Positions 42,430 through 51,063 of a stretch of DNA of 52,260 bases are shown here, piece after piece. How positions within the stretch are numbered: the first letter of the stretch is position 1; each line of letters starts with the position of its first letter. Where the stretch lies: positions 1 through 52,260 of the forward strand of contig CANQTD010000010.1 in NCBI GenBank assembly GCA_947626685.1, written 5' to 3'. The position numbers and the translations under genes were made by a program. The notes under the pieces are model-generated. The model saw only the letters and a program-made list of their open reading frames with translations. It searched no databases and was not told the DNA's origin. The stretch comes from an uncultured Clostridia bacterium (GTDB taxonomy: Bacteria; Bacillota; Clostridia; Christensenellales; Borkfalkiaceae).

Positions 42430-43220
42430 TGCAATACTATGGAAACGGAGCGGAGCGGGGATATCCCGCTCCGCAGCAAGGCGGGCCCAAAGTCGTCGTA
42501 GAAGTCAAAGGGCTGTACAAGAAATACTCGCGGAAGGCGGACTGGGCGGTGACGAACGTGTCGTTCAACTGCCGCGAGGGAGAGATCGTGGGGCTGCTCG
42601 GGCACAACGGCGCGGGGAAGTCCACGACGCTGAAATGTTTGGAGGGGATGCTGCCCTTCGAGCGTGGGACGATCACGATCGCGGGGCACGACATCCAGAA
42701 GGACGGCGAGGCGGCGAAACGCAACATGGGGTTCGTAACGGACAACCATGCGACGTTCGTGAAGATGACGGGGATCCAATATATCAACTTCATGGCGGAC
42801 GTGTACGAAGTCCCGACGTCGCTGCGCGGGAAGCGTTTGACGGCGCTGGAAGAGGTGTTCCAGCTCGGCAAGGCGATCGAGAACCTGATCTCGTCGTATT
42901 CGCACGGGATGCGGCAAAAGATCTGCATGATGGGGAGCCTGATCCATCACCCGAAGCTGTGGATCCTCGACGAGCCGATGACGGGTCTCGACCCGCGGAC
43001 GATGAAGGCGGTGTCGCTGTTCATGCACAGGTATGTCGCGGCGGGGAACAGCATCATTTTCTCTTCGCACGCCCTCAATACGGTGGCGAAGCTGTGCGAC
43101 CGCGTGGTGCTCATCCGCAAGGGGGAGCAGGTGAGCGGTCTGAACGTGAAGCAGATCTACGCGATGAACCCGAATTTTGACTTTGAGGAGTATTTCTTAC
43201 GCAATGAACGGCAGGAATGA
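42429..43220 (+). CDS. ABC transporter ATP-binding protein of the surface operon
   Basis: 263 residues. Walker A GHNGAGKST (58-66), a signature that departs from LSGGQ (YSHGMRQK, 157-164), Walker B LWILDEPMTGLD (177-188), and SSHALNT with the H-loop histidine. SHGMRQ signatures are common in ABC-2 exporter ATPases. The ATG (42429) overlaps the lipoprotein stop; a GTG one codon earlier is also possible. The next gene's start lies 17 bases inside its end. Likely powers the permease encoded next. Confidence 0.92.
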   Translation: MQYYGNGAERGYPAPQQGGPKVVVEVKGLYKKYSRKADWAVTNVSFNCREGEIVGLLGHNGAGKSTTLKCLEGMLPFERGTITIAGHDIQKDGEAAKRNMGFVTDNHATFVKMTGIQYINFMADVYEVPTSLRGKRLTALEEVFQLGKAIENLISSYSHGMRQKICMMGSLIHHPKLWILDEPMTGLDPRTMKAVSLFMHRYVAAGNSIIFSSHALNTVAKLCDRVVLIRKGEQVSGLNVKQIYAMNPNFDFEEYFLRNERQE

Positions 43221-44937
43221 AGCGTTGTACGGTTATCAGGCGACCGTGACGAAGAAGGGAGGCGGCGTGCGTCCGCGCGCGGTGCGCGCGCTGTTGCGGA
43301 AGGGCCGTCAGGAGCAGCGATCGCAGTTCAAGGCGGGGCAGTTCGACCTGTTGGGCTTTCTGTTGCAGTTTGCGCTGGTGGCGGCGATCGTCGCGCTGTT
43401 CGTCATCTTTTTCGGGCAATTCACGGAAGTGTACATCAGCGTGAAGACGGCGGGCACGTACGACGTCTATGCCCGCGCGGCGGAGCTGTTGACCATCCTG
43501 TATGCGGCGGTGATCGTGGGCATGGTGGTAGGCGGCGTCGGGCAGCTCGGGAGAGAGTTGTTCAACTCGGACGACATGAAGATCTTCTCGGCGATGCCGA
43601 TCAACGCGCGGACGCTGTTCGTGGCGCGGCTCATTTCCATTTACAGAGGCCAGCTCCTCATCGCGCTCGTGGCGGTTCTGACGGTGAATTCGACGTTCGC
43701 GTGGAAGGTGGGCGTGACGCCGGCGTTCTGGGTGATGACGGTGGTGATCTGTTTCCTGCTCCCGCTCATCACGATCGGGATCGCCGCGCTCATCGTGCCC
43801 GTGTTTCAGGCCATCAAGAAGTTCCTCCGCGACCGTTATGTGCTCCTGTTCCTTCTCGTGACCGCGCTCCTCGGGGCGGGGTTCTGGCTGTATTCGCTCA
43901 TCCTCGGCGGCGTGAAAGAACTGCTGCTCGGGGATTCCATCCGCTACTTTTTCAACGAGAGCGTGATGACGACCATCGGGAAGGTGTGCGCATGGCTGTA
44001 CCCCGCGCGGTGGTTCGCGGATATCATGACGGGTACGGGCACGGCGTGGAGCTGGGTCGGGCTGATTTTGACGGCGGGGGTCTCCATCTTGCTGTCGATG
44101 CTCATCATCCGCCGCATTCTGACGCGTGCGTTGCAGGCGCGCAACGAGGGCGACTCGCGGTCCATGATCAAGACGGCGTATCTGACCGACAAGGGCCCGA
44201 AATTCGCCGCGCTCCTCAAGAAGGAGTTTCTGCTCATCTTCCGCACGCCGTCGTACATGTTCTCCTATCTCTCGGTGGCGTTCATCATGCCGCTGATGGT
44301 GTATTTCTGCATGGACGTGGGCTCGTCCCTCGTCGAGAACCTCATCGGCCTCGACAGCAATTTAGAGCTCGGGCTCTTTCTCACCGTCCTGTTCGGGTCG
44401 CTGACGAACATTTTCTGTGCGACGAATATCAGCCGCGACGGAGAAATGTTCTACACGGTGAAGGCGATGCCGCTCAACTTCAAGACGGTCTTTTTCTCGA
44501 AGATCGTTTTGTGTCTCATCGTGACGGCGATCTCGCAGGCGGCGTCGGCGGTGACGCTCGGCGCGGCGGGGATCGTGGCCGCGGGGGACGCGGTGTTCAT
44601 CTTCGCGGTGGGCATGCTGTTCAGTTTCGTCAACATTGCGGTGGCGACGCGGTACGACTTCAACCACGCGAAGTTCTCCACGGAGGACGACGGGGAGATC
44701 AAGGAGTCCTCGGGTACCGTTTCGACGGTGATCGTCATGGGCATGGTCATGTCGTTTGCGGTCGGCGGGGTAGTTTTCATCTTAAAGATCCTGGCGCAGC
44801 TGCGGCATTTCGAATACGGGTATCTGACGTATATCCTCGCGGGCGTGATGGCGGTGATCGCCGCCGGGCTTGCGACGTTCTATCTGCTGTTCCGCTTGAA
44901 GCGGAAGTATTATGAATTTTCGGGAGGCGGTATCTGA
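43204..44937 (+). CDS. Large ABC permease of the surface operon
   Basis: 577 residues from ATG 43204, inside the end of the ATPase gene. About twelve membrane segments in two halves (first at about 47-72, LLGFLLQFALVAAIVALFVIFF; last at about 545-567), so it is twice the size of ordinary ABC-2 permeases and looks like a fused pair. The two halves are joined by a cytoplasmic segment (about 310-345, LQARNEGDSRSMIKTAYL). Its stop overlaps the start of the next gene by one base. Probably exports something to, or energises, the surface structure; substrate unknown. Confidence 0.88.
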   Translation: MNGRNEALYGYQATVTKKGGGVRPRAVRALLRKGRQEQRSQFKAGQFDLLGFLLQFALVAAIVALFVIFFGQFTEVYISVKTAGTYDVYARAAELLTILYAAVIVGMVVGGVGQLGRELFNSDDMKIFSAMPINARTLFVARLISIYRGQLLIALVAVLTVNSTFAWKVGVTPAFWVMTVVICFLLPLITIGIAALIVPVFQAIKKFLRDRYVLLFLLVTALLGAGFWLYSLILGGVKELLLGDSIRYFFNESVMTTIGKVCAWLYPARWFADIMTGTGTAWSWVGLILTAGVSILLSMLIIRRILTRALQARNEGDSRSMIKTAYLTDKGPKFAALLKKEFLLIFRTPSYMFSYLSVAFIMPLMVYFCMDVGSSLVENLIGLDSNLELGLFLTVLFGSLTNIFCATNISRDGEMFYTVKAMPLNFKTVFFSKIVLCLIVTAISQAASAVTLGAAGIVAAGDAVFIFAVGMLFSFVNIAVATRYDFNHAKFSTEDDGEIKESSGTVSTVIVMGMVMSFAVGGVVFILKILAQLRHFEYGYLTYILAGVMAVIAAGLATFYLLFRLKRKYYEFSGGGI

Positions 44938-47900
44938 TGCGAAAAACGCTCATAGCACTCATGTTGGTGCTCCCTATGGTCTTTGTCCTCGTGGTGTTCT
45001 CGTCGGTGAAGATCGCGGGCCTCGGGGTGGACATTTCGGTCAACGGGATCACCATCCGTTCGGAAGAGGCGAACGAAGAGGGCACGGTCGTGGTCGACAT
45101 GGCGGACGGGAGGACGCACACCGTGACGGCGGAAGTGTCGCCCAACAACGCGACGAACAAGGGGTACACGCTTACGTCGAGCGATCCCACGCTCGTGGAC
45201 GTGACGCAAGACGGGCTGCTCGTACCCAAGCGCGAGGGCACGGCGGAGATCACGGCGACGAGCAAAGACAAGTCGTTCACCGATACCATGCCCGTGGTCG
45301 TGATGTCCTCGAAGCCGTACGACTTCGCTTTCACCCTCTACGGCAGCGACGGGGAAGAGCTCACGGGGAGCGACGGAGAGAAACTTCTCCAAGAGACGGA
45401 AGAAGGCTACGAAGCCACGCTCCCGACGGGGAGTTACACCTATGGGATGGAGATAGCTCCCGTGGGATACAACGAGTACACGCTCGAAAGCAGCGGCGTC
45501 CATGCGGAGATCGAAAAGGGCGCGAAGAGCATATTCCTGCCGTTTTCGGGGGACGCGGAGCTGTATCTGACGGTTCCCGGCGGCGTGAACGGCAATGTGC
45601 AAAAGACGGTCACGCTGCACGTCACGGACCCGTCCGAAGGCGGCGTGCTCATCAACGGGAGCGAGGATTTCGGCGGGCTTCGGCTCACGACGGGCGCAAA
45701 GAAGGCGCGGCTGTATGTGCAGTGCTCGGGCAAGCCGACGTTCTCCTCCCCGTCCGCCACGCTCGAGAAGATCGAGAACACGGGAGACGGGCGGTTCATC
45801 CTCGACCTCGACGTTGCGGAGACGGGCGGGGAAGGATTCAAGGCGACCATCCGCGCGGGCGGAAAGCAGTTCCCCTTCATCGTCTCTTTCGACGAGTTCA
45901 CGTTCTCGCTCTTTTCCGACAGTATGATGGAGACGACCGCGAGCGGCGGGCAGAAAGTGACCCTTCTCACGGGCAACGCGGCGAACTTCTATGCCGTGGC
46001 GTCCTCGGGCGCGACGGGCGTCGTGTACGATTGGGAGTTCAACGGGCCGCAGGAATACCTCACAAAGACGGAAAACGGCGTCACGGTCAATGCGACGGAG
46101 AGCGGCGAGGAGCCCTACATCCTGAGGGTGACCGCAAGATACGGCAGCAACGATCCCGTGACGCGCGAAGTCACCATCGAGATCGTCAATAAGGTCAGCG
46201 TCGTGCAGATCCGGAACAGCACGAAGGCGGACCTCGCGGGCAGCTTTACGGTCGCGGGCAAGGCCTACACCGACGCCCTCACCCTCACCGACTACGCCTA
46301 TCCGCTGCGCGTCTATGCCCACTCCACGGCGGGCACGAGCGAAGCGAAGGCGACGGATATTGATATCAAGACTTCGGACGAGAGCATCGCGATCGTGGAG
46401 GGGTTCGAAGAAGGCAAGCCCGTACTTGTGCCGACGGGAACGGGCACGGTGACCGTCACCGCGGAATGGAAGGGCAACAAAGCCTTCAATTCGAGCGTCT
46501 CCGCCGAGCTCACCGTCAACGTCGTGCATGACGCGGTCGCCGTGAAGAACGCGCCCGAGCTCGTACAGGCCACAGGGGACGGGAAAGCCGTCGTGCTCCT
46601 TGAGGACATCAAGCTCGGCACCGACGCCGCGGGCAAAGACCTCACGATCGCGCAGCGCGCGGAAGTTCTCAAAAACCAGCGCATGAAGTCCACTTACAAC
46701 ACCGAGTGGTACAAAAACACGAAGGACGACGGCATTACGCAGGACAGCTCGAATATCTCCTACGTCCTCGAATTCAAGAACGACGTCTATGGCAACGGCA
46801 AGTCCATCGACGCCGACAACTATACCCATGCCCTCGACGGGGGCGGAAAACCCCTGCTCAGCCTCTATGCGGGCCCGCTCTATTTCGTCAAGTATAAACA
46901 GGTAGCGTCCGTCGCGGGGCAGGATAACTGCGCCTTCCTGATAAGGACGGACGGCGTCAAGCTCTACGGGGTCAACCTGCTCGGCTGTTCCGACGACTCC
47001 CTTCAAAGCACAGAGGGAGGGTACGACCTCACCAACCTCAACCTCACGGGCACCACGCTCGAGATCAACGCCGACTGTGAGATCATCAACTGCCGCATCC
47101 GAAACGGCAGGAACGTCGTCCGCGCCTACGGCGGCAACCGCAACGGAAACGCCTACTTCGTGGATTCCCTCTCGGGCAATCCCATCTCAAACGAGGACCA
47201 TATCGACGTTGAGATCGACGGCTGCATCCTCTCGCAGGGCAGGGAGTTCATCCTCAAAATGGGCGCGAACCGTGCCCTCCGCGCGTCGAAGGCCAATTCG
47301 CAAGAGCCCGCCCTCCGCGACCAGAGCGGAAGAGCTTACGCCGAAACGGGCAAGTCCAACCGCTACGCGGATCTCAGCTACGAACGCGATTCCTATTTCT
47401 ATACCCGCTACGTCATGACCGACCTCAAGCTCAAAGACTCCGTCGTCGAGACGAGCGGCCTCTTCACCGTGGGCATCGAGAGCAACTTCTCGGGCGAATT
47501 CCTCTATGAGGGCGCGAGCGAGCACCAGTGGAGAGCGTTCACGAAGGAATGGGAACGCTCCGGCGGGACGTCGTTCGCCGCCGTCCTGCGCCTCGAGGGC
47601 GACGTGCGGCTCTACGATTGGAAAGACCTCTCCCTCGTCGATTCCTCCACGCTCATCGAATCGCCCGTGGGTCAGCTCTCCGCTTGGCTCAAACTCGATA
47701 TCAAGGCCATGATCGACCACGTCTCCGCCAAGAATCCTTCCTATAACACCCTTATCGAAAGGACTTCCGACGAAAAGGAGTACGTCCACGGCGGCATCGC
47801 CCTGTACGGGGGCGGGAGAAATTATTCCGCCGTCGACACCTCGGGTCTCAATCAGAGCCTCAATGACCTGTTGTTCCTCAACGTCAACATCGGCGTCCTC

Positions 47901-48098
47901 TCCGACGGAACGGGCACCATGCAGCAGCAGGGCCAGCTCCTGCCGAGAGCCGCGGGGACCCATGACTTCAATTTCTATATGTACACCAAAGACAGCGCGA
48001 ACAACTACGCCAAACAGAAGAACGACGAAGCGCGCGGCATCAAATATCAGGGCGTGGCAAAGCGCGAACTCTTTCCTGAACCCACACAGTCGGCATAA
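44937..48098 (+). CDS. Large extracytoplasmic Ig-like protein
   Basis: 1053 residues. One hydrophobic N-terminal segment (about 4-25, TLIALMLVLPMVFVLVVFSS) serves as signal or anchor. About 30-125 is a BIG2-type Ig-like domain (VTAEVSPNNATNKGYTLTSS, GTAEITATSKDKSF); a second similar unit is at about 455-540 (SDESIAIVEG, GTVTVTAEWKG). About 640-1000 shows repeating short strands like a right-handed beta-helix (VKLYGVNLLGCSD, TTLEINADCEIINCRIRNGR). No C-terminal anchor. It starts in a one-base overlap with the permease gene, ending a five-gene operon. It is likely displayed on the cell surface with the giant MBG protein. Confidence 0.85.
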   Translation: MRKTLIALMLVLPMVFVLVVFSSVKIAGLGVDISVNGITIRSEEANEEGTVVVDMADGRTHTVTAEVSPNNATNKGYTLTSSDPTLVDVTQDGLLVPKREGTAEITATSKDKSFTDTMPVVVMSSKPYDFAFTLYGSDGEELTGSDGEKLLQETEEGYEATLPTGSYTYGMEIAPVGYNEYTLESSGVHAEIEKGAKSIFLPFSGDAELYLTVPGGVNGNVQKTVTLHVTDPSEGGVLINGSEDFGGLRLTTGAKKARLYVQCSGKPTFSSPSATLEKIENTGDGRFILDLDVAETGGEGFKATIRAGGKQFPFIVSFDEFTFSLFSDSMMETTASGGQKVTLLTGNAANFYAVASSGATGVVYDWEFNGPQEYLTKTENGVTVNATESGEEPYILRVTARYGSNDPVTREVTIEIVNKVSVVQIRNSTKADLAGSFTVAGKAYTDALTLTDYAYPLRVYAHSTAGTSEAKATDIDIKTSDESIAIVEGFEEGKPVLVPTGTGTVTVTAEWKGNKAFNSSVSAELTVNVVHDAVAVKNAPELVQATGDGKAVVLLEDIKLGTDAAGKDLTIAQRAEVLKNQRMKSTYNTEWYKNTKDDGITQDSSNISYVLEFKNDVYGNGKSIDADNYTHALDGGGKPLLSLYAGPLYFVKYKQVASVAGQDNCAFLIRTDGVKLYGVNLLGCSDDSLQSTEGGYDLTNLNLTGTTLEINADCEIINCRIRNGRNVVRAYGGNRNGNAYFVDSLSGNPISNEDHIDVEIDGCILSQGREFILKMGANRALRASKANSQEPALRDQSGRAYAETGKSNRYADLSYERDSYFYTRYVMTDLKLKDSVVETSGLFTVGIESNFSGEFLYEGASEHQWRAFTKEWERSGGTSFAAVLRLEGDVRLYDWKDLSLVDSSTLIESPVGQLSAWLKLDIKAMIDHVSAKNPSYNTLIERTSDEKEYVHGGIALYGGGRNYSAVDTSGLNQSLNDLLFLNVNIGVLSDGTGTMQQQGQLLPRAAGTHDFNFYMYTKDSANNYAKQKNDEARGIKYQGVAKRELFPEPTQSA

Positions 48099-48118
48099 AA
48101 CAAGGCACCCATGTCCGA
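48091..48118 (+). repeat. 28-bp dispersed motif, copy e
   Basis: CGGCATAAAACA followed by AGGCACCCATGTCCGA. It spans the last codons and the stop codon of the Ig-like protein gene. Confidence 0.65.
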
Positions 48119-48157
48119 AACACAGGGACGGAATTTATAAAAACGGGTAGTGGAACG

Positions 48158-48658
48158 ATGAAGTTGTTATTTGAGGATAGGACCGCTTCGTGGACGGATT
48201 GCTTCGACGTCACCGACGAGATCGGCAGAAAGCTCTTCCGCGTCGAAGCAAGACAGGGCGCGGGCAGAAAGCGGCTCAAAGTGTACGCTTCCTATCTCCA
48301 TAACAAGAGCGTCGCGACTCTTACGGAGAGCCTCAACGAACCTCCCGCCGTGGAGATCAAACACGGCACGAGGTTCGTTTCCGTCGTGCGCTATCTGAGA
48401 GTGAGGAAGTTCTTCGACCTCGGCTTCATCGATTGGTACGCCGCGGGCAATTTCGAAAACGGCAATTTCTTCATCTATGACGCCAACGGCCGCACCGTCG
48501 CCGCCGTCTACGCGGCAAGCACCAAAACGGGGCTCTGCCGCGTCATCGACACCTTGCCCGAATACACCCTCCATTCGCTCTCCTTTGCCCTCGCCATCCG
48601 CCTCCAGCTCGCAGCCGAGTTTCTCGCCCCGCCCATCGCAGAAACCGCCTTAGTCTGA
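48158..48658 (+). CDS. LURP-one-related (Tubby-like) protein
   Basis: 166 residues, cytoplasmic, no signal. A 12-stranded pattern of short strands followed by a hydrophobic C-terminal helix (SLSFALAIRLQLAAEFLA) fits the LURP-one/Tubby-C-like barrel: DVTDEIGRKLFRVEARQGAG, LKVYASYLHNKSVATL, VGxxFxxG-like AAGNFENGNFFIYDANGR. The role of bacterial members is unknown; a membrane-lipid or scaffold role is inferred from the fold. It lies 59 bases after the Ig-like gene and may be a sixth member of that operon. Confidence 0.65.
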   Translation: MKLLFEDRTASWTDCFDVTDEIGRKLFRVEARQGAGRKRLKVYASYLHNKSVATLTESLNEPPAVEIKHGTRFVSVVRYLRVRKFFDLGFIDWYAAGNFENGNFFIYDANGRTVAAVYAASTKTGLCRVIDTLPEYTLHSLSFALAIRLQLAAEFLAPPIAETALV

Positions 48659-48682
48659 ACTTGGTCGCAATGACATCGAGGC

Positions 48683-48811
48683 GGAGCCGCCCCCTCCGTG
48701 GGGGTGGAGCGGTGCAATTCTCATTCAACAGCCCAGTGGGCTGTGAATGGCACCGCGACAGGAGGCGTGGCCTCGCCGACGGGGTTGCGATGGTTCCTGC
48801 CATCGCAACGG
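48683..48811 (+). repeat. Structured ~125-bp repeat R, copy 2
   Basis: One base different from copy 1 over about 128 bases, in the loop of the last hairpin. It begins 25 bases after the stop of the LURP-one-like gene. Copies 1 and 2 bracket the 16-kb operon in the same direction. Confidence 0.85.
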
Positions 48812-48978
48812 ACTAAGGGGGTGGGGTGAACACTTGCCCGCCCTTGCCCACCCCTTGAGGGGTGGGTGTCGCCACAGGCGACGGAAGGGGTGTTGCATGA
48901 TTTAGAACGCCCCTCATCCCTCACGGCTACGCCGTGCCACCTTCCCCCCGAGGGGTGAAGGCTCCCACCCCTCATTCC

Positions 48979-49022
48979 GCCCCGACCGAGTGTTCTATTG
49001 TAAACTAAGGTCGGCACGAGCC
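48979..49022 (-). repeat. Stem-loop repeat family A, copy 4 (inverted)
   Basis: On the minus strand: GGCTCGTG, arm CCGACC, TTAG, loop with ACAATAG, arm GGTCGG. Arms as in copy 3. Confidence 0.7.
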
Positions 49023-49440
49023 GCAGGCGAAGTAGGTCCGCAAGGACCGAGTGAATCTTAAAGATACACTCGCTGCGCTACTTCGCACTGCGTGCTTGTG
49101 CCGCTCACGGGCGGGACGGTATGAGGAAATCTCCTTGTCCACCCCTCGAGGAGGAGCAGCGCATTCTGCCAAAAGTCCAGTGAACTTTTGGCGCGTTGCG
49201 ACAGGAGTGAGCGCATTATCTCGCGCGAACGGTGACCGAGAGCAGGAATCTACCTGCCCGAGAAGGGTGTCGCCAAAGGCGACGGAAGGGGTGTCTCGCT
49301 GTCCTAATTGAGGCTACAAACACGCCCCCCAAAAAATCAGTCCAAACAAAAAAGCGGGAAACTCCCGCTTTCTTTGTTGTTTTTCGATCGTTCCTGCCGC
49401 CAACCGGCGAGAGGGGACGCGCTTGCAGCCCCATCGGGCG

Positions 49441-49674
49441 TTACGAATGCTTTTCCCCGTAGCGGATCCCGTATTCATCCTCCAACCCGAGAAGATGGTC
49501 TGCCGAAACTTCAAAGATCTCGCAGAGCTTGATCAGGCTCTCGATATCGGGCTCCGTTCGCCCCTGTTCCCACGAGGCATAACAGTTCGGCGATACTTGC
49601 AGGCGCTGATAGACGTCTTTTTGCGTCATGCCGCGCGCTCTTCTGATCTCACGGAGTTGCAATCGAAATTCCAT
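49441..49674 (-). CDS. XRE-family transcriptional repressor
   Basis: 77 residues. A Cro/CI-type helix-turn-helix fills residues 5-60: LREIRRARGMTQKDVYQRL, VSPNCYASWEQGRTEPDIES, LIKLCEIFEVSADHLLG. A short acidic tail follows. It is divergent from the TM2 membrane protein gene, and the shared 100-base gap contains three palindromes of one type, so it most likely represses both itself and its neighbour. Confidence 0.93.
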   Translation of the reverse strand: MEFRLQLREIRRARGMTQKDVYQRLQVSPNCYASWEQGRTEPDIESLIKLCEIFEVSADHLLGLEDEYGIRYGEKHS

Positions 49675-49695
49675 AAAAAAATTTTACATACTTCT

Positions 49696-49708
49696 ACCCA
49701 AAATGGGT
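49696..49708. promoter_or_regulatory. Operator O1
   Basis: Palindrome ACCCAAAATGGGT. It abuts the -35 of the rightward promoter and lies in the spacer of the leftward one. Confidence 0.85.
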
Positions 49709-49736
49709 TGACAATACCCAAAATGGGTGGTAAGAT
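49708..49736 (+). promoter_or_regulatory. Promoter for the TM2 protein gene, overlapped by operators
   Basis: TTGACA (49708-49713), 17-base spacer, TAAGAT (49731-49736). Leftwards, TTGTCA (49714-49709) with TATGTA (49690-49685) can serve xre. O2 fills the rightward spacer. Confidence 0.8.
49716..49728. promoter_or_regulatory. Operator O2
   Basis: Palindrome ACCCAAAATGGGT, identical to O1, centred 20 bp away, i.e. about two helical turns. Confidence 0.85.
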
Positions 49737-49742
49737 ATAAAT

Positions 49743-49755
49743 ACCCAATTTGGGT
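49743..49755. promoter_or_regulatory. Operator O3
   Basis: Palindrome ACCCAATTTGGGT, perfectly symmetric, centred 27 bp from O2 near the transcription start. Confidence 0.85.
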
Positions 49756-49779
49756 AGAAATGATACTTTTGGAGGAAAA

Positions 49780-50811
49780 ATGAAAAACATCACCAAAAAA
49801 TCGGTCGTACTCTGTGTACTCTCCGTGCTCATTTCCGTCATCATGCTGACCCAGCTCGGCATTTCATTCATGGAGTTACCGAAGGCGTACTACAACATCA
49901 TGCAAAAAGTTTCGGGATACTCCTTTCTTTCCTTCTCCGTGATGGGGCGAGCAGGAGGGTATAGATCTGATCTGACCTTGCTTTGGATATTCAGCGGACT
50001 GTTTACCTGGTCTATGTTGCTCTCTGCACTCGCTTTTCTTGGTCTTGCAGTGGGCTCGCTCTTCTTCAAGTCGCGCAAGGCGGCGAAGATCATCAATCTT
50101 ATCGGCGTGATCGTCAGAACGCTCCTCTCTTTCCTGTATTGTCTGCTTACGGTATTGCTCGTATTTGTCTTTGTGGACTTCAGCATGTATCCGGAAAGTT
50201 ACATGGTGAGCACATGGATGCAAATAGGCGTCATAGGGATCATGTTCTTGCTTACCGCGGGGCTCTTCATCGCTTTCCTTGTGTGCTATTTTCGCGTCAA
50301 AGATACGCCCCTGACAGCAAATGCGGCACCCATGTCCGCAACCGACGCATCAGAAAGCGATGCGCCTGCGGTTATTGAGGGGACAAAAAACGCCGAGAGC
50401 CTTCCCGCAGAAAGCGCGGACGAAGGACAAGAAGGGCAAAAGGGGCAAGACGGGCAGACGGTCCATCGGCTGCCTCCCGATAAGGTGGACTTCATGATGA
50501 TGAATTTCAAGGGGCTTGTTCCCGAGACGGGCATGCCTGTCCTGCGCAACGCGCTCCTCCGCGCCGATGAGAGAAAGGCGTCGCAGATCATGTTCGTTCC
50601 GCTCAAAAACCCCACATCCATTCTGCTCTTTTCAATCTTTTTGGGCGACTTCGGCGTGGACCGCTTTTGTGTGGGGGACGTGGGGCTCGGCGTTGCGAAG
50701 CTGCTCGTCGGCTGGATGACGGGCGGGATTTGGCCGTTCATCGACATTTTCTTCTGTTACAAAAAGGCGCGCGAAAAGAACCTCGAGACCCTTCTCGCCG
50801 CACTCAGATAA
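49780..50811 (+). CDS. Membrane protein with TM2 domain
   Basis: 343 residues from ATG 49780 (GGAGG five bases upstream). Residues 8-30, 69-93, 103-128 and 147-170 are membrane segments. A hydrophilic linker (about 178-235, rich in Glu, Gly, Gln, with [12 protein letters not shown]) contains a copy of the 28-bp dispersed motif in frame. The C-terminus (about 281-335) is a TM2 domain: [45 protein letters not shown]2 proteins have no agreed role in bacteria. Controlled by the adjacent XRE repressor. Confidence 0.85.
   Translation: MKNITKKSVVLCVLSVLISVIMLTQLGISFMELPKAYYNIMQKVSGYSFLSFSVMGRAGGYRSDLTLLWIFSGLFTWSMLLSALAFLGLAVGSLFFKSRKAAKIINLIGVIVRTLLSFLYCLLTVLLVFVFVDFSMYPESYMVSTWMQIGVIGIMFLLTAGLFIAFLVCYFRVKDTPLTANAAPMSATDASESDAPAVIEGTKNAESLPAESADEGQEGQKGQDGQTVHRLPPDKVDFMMMNFKGLVPETGMPVLRNALLRADERKASQIMFVPLKNPTSILLFSIFLGDFGVDRFCVGDVGLGVAKLLVGWMTGGIWPFIDIFFCYKKAREKNLETLLAALR
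50312..50339 (+). repeat. 28-bp dispersed motif, copy f (in frame)
   Basis: TGACAGCAAATG followed by CGGCACCCATGTCCGC, within the linker of the TM2 protein (peptide [10 protein letters not shown]). Copy a encodes LTENEHTMSA in the same frame. Confidence 0.75.
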
Positions 50812-50822
50812 CGATTCCTCGC

Positions 50823-50865
50823 AATACAGGCGGGACGCAACTCCTTGTGTCCCGCCTGTATTTTA
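50823..50865 (+). terminator. Intrinsic terminator of the TM2 gene
   Basis: 14-bp stem AATACAGGCGGGAC/GTCCCGCCTGTATT, 12-base loop, then TTAAT. Confidence 0.88.
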
Positions 50866-50961
50866 ATCTAATAGGAAATCCACCGGCTATGCCGGTGGTG
50901 GCTTGGGTAACGGAAGAAGGCTTTAGCAGCAGCTCTGTTTGGCTATACAAAAAAGCACCTC

Positions 50962-51063
50962 TGTGCTAAACTGAATGTGGGCTCGCAACCGCACATTAAG
51001 TAAAGACACAGAGGAGGACGTTATATTGAAGAACCAAGATAACGACACATTCAGTTTAGCACA
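50962..51063 (+). promoter_or_regulatory. Leader inverted repeat enclosing the tnpA ribosome site
   Basis: A perfect 18-bp inverted repeat: TGTGCTAAACTGAATGTG (50962-50979) and CACATTCAGTTTAGCACA (51046-51063). The GGAGG site and TTG start lie in the loop. A competing 8-bp pair (CCTCTGTG 50958-50965 with CACAGAGG 51007-51014) would cover the start of the GGAGG. Confidence 0.8.

Larger units (their letters stand above)
48659..49440. other. Intergenic mosaic of repeats after the surface operon
   Basis: Repeat R copy 2, a GTGTCGCC/GGCGACGG hairpin block, an inverted family A stem-loop, and phrases from 457-560 in reverse. A hairpin GCGGGAA/TTCCCGC-like (about 49350-49372) may end the xre transcript. 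I see no gene. Confidence 0.6.

Noticed and set aside
48543..48803. Recurrent minus-strand peptide beginning MAGTIATPSARPR in all three R copies
   Set aside because: Explained by nucleotide identity of repeat R; changes among copies follow RNA pairing, not codon positions.
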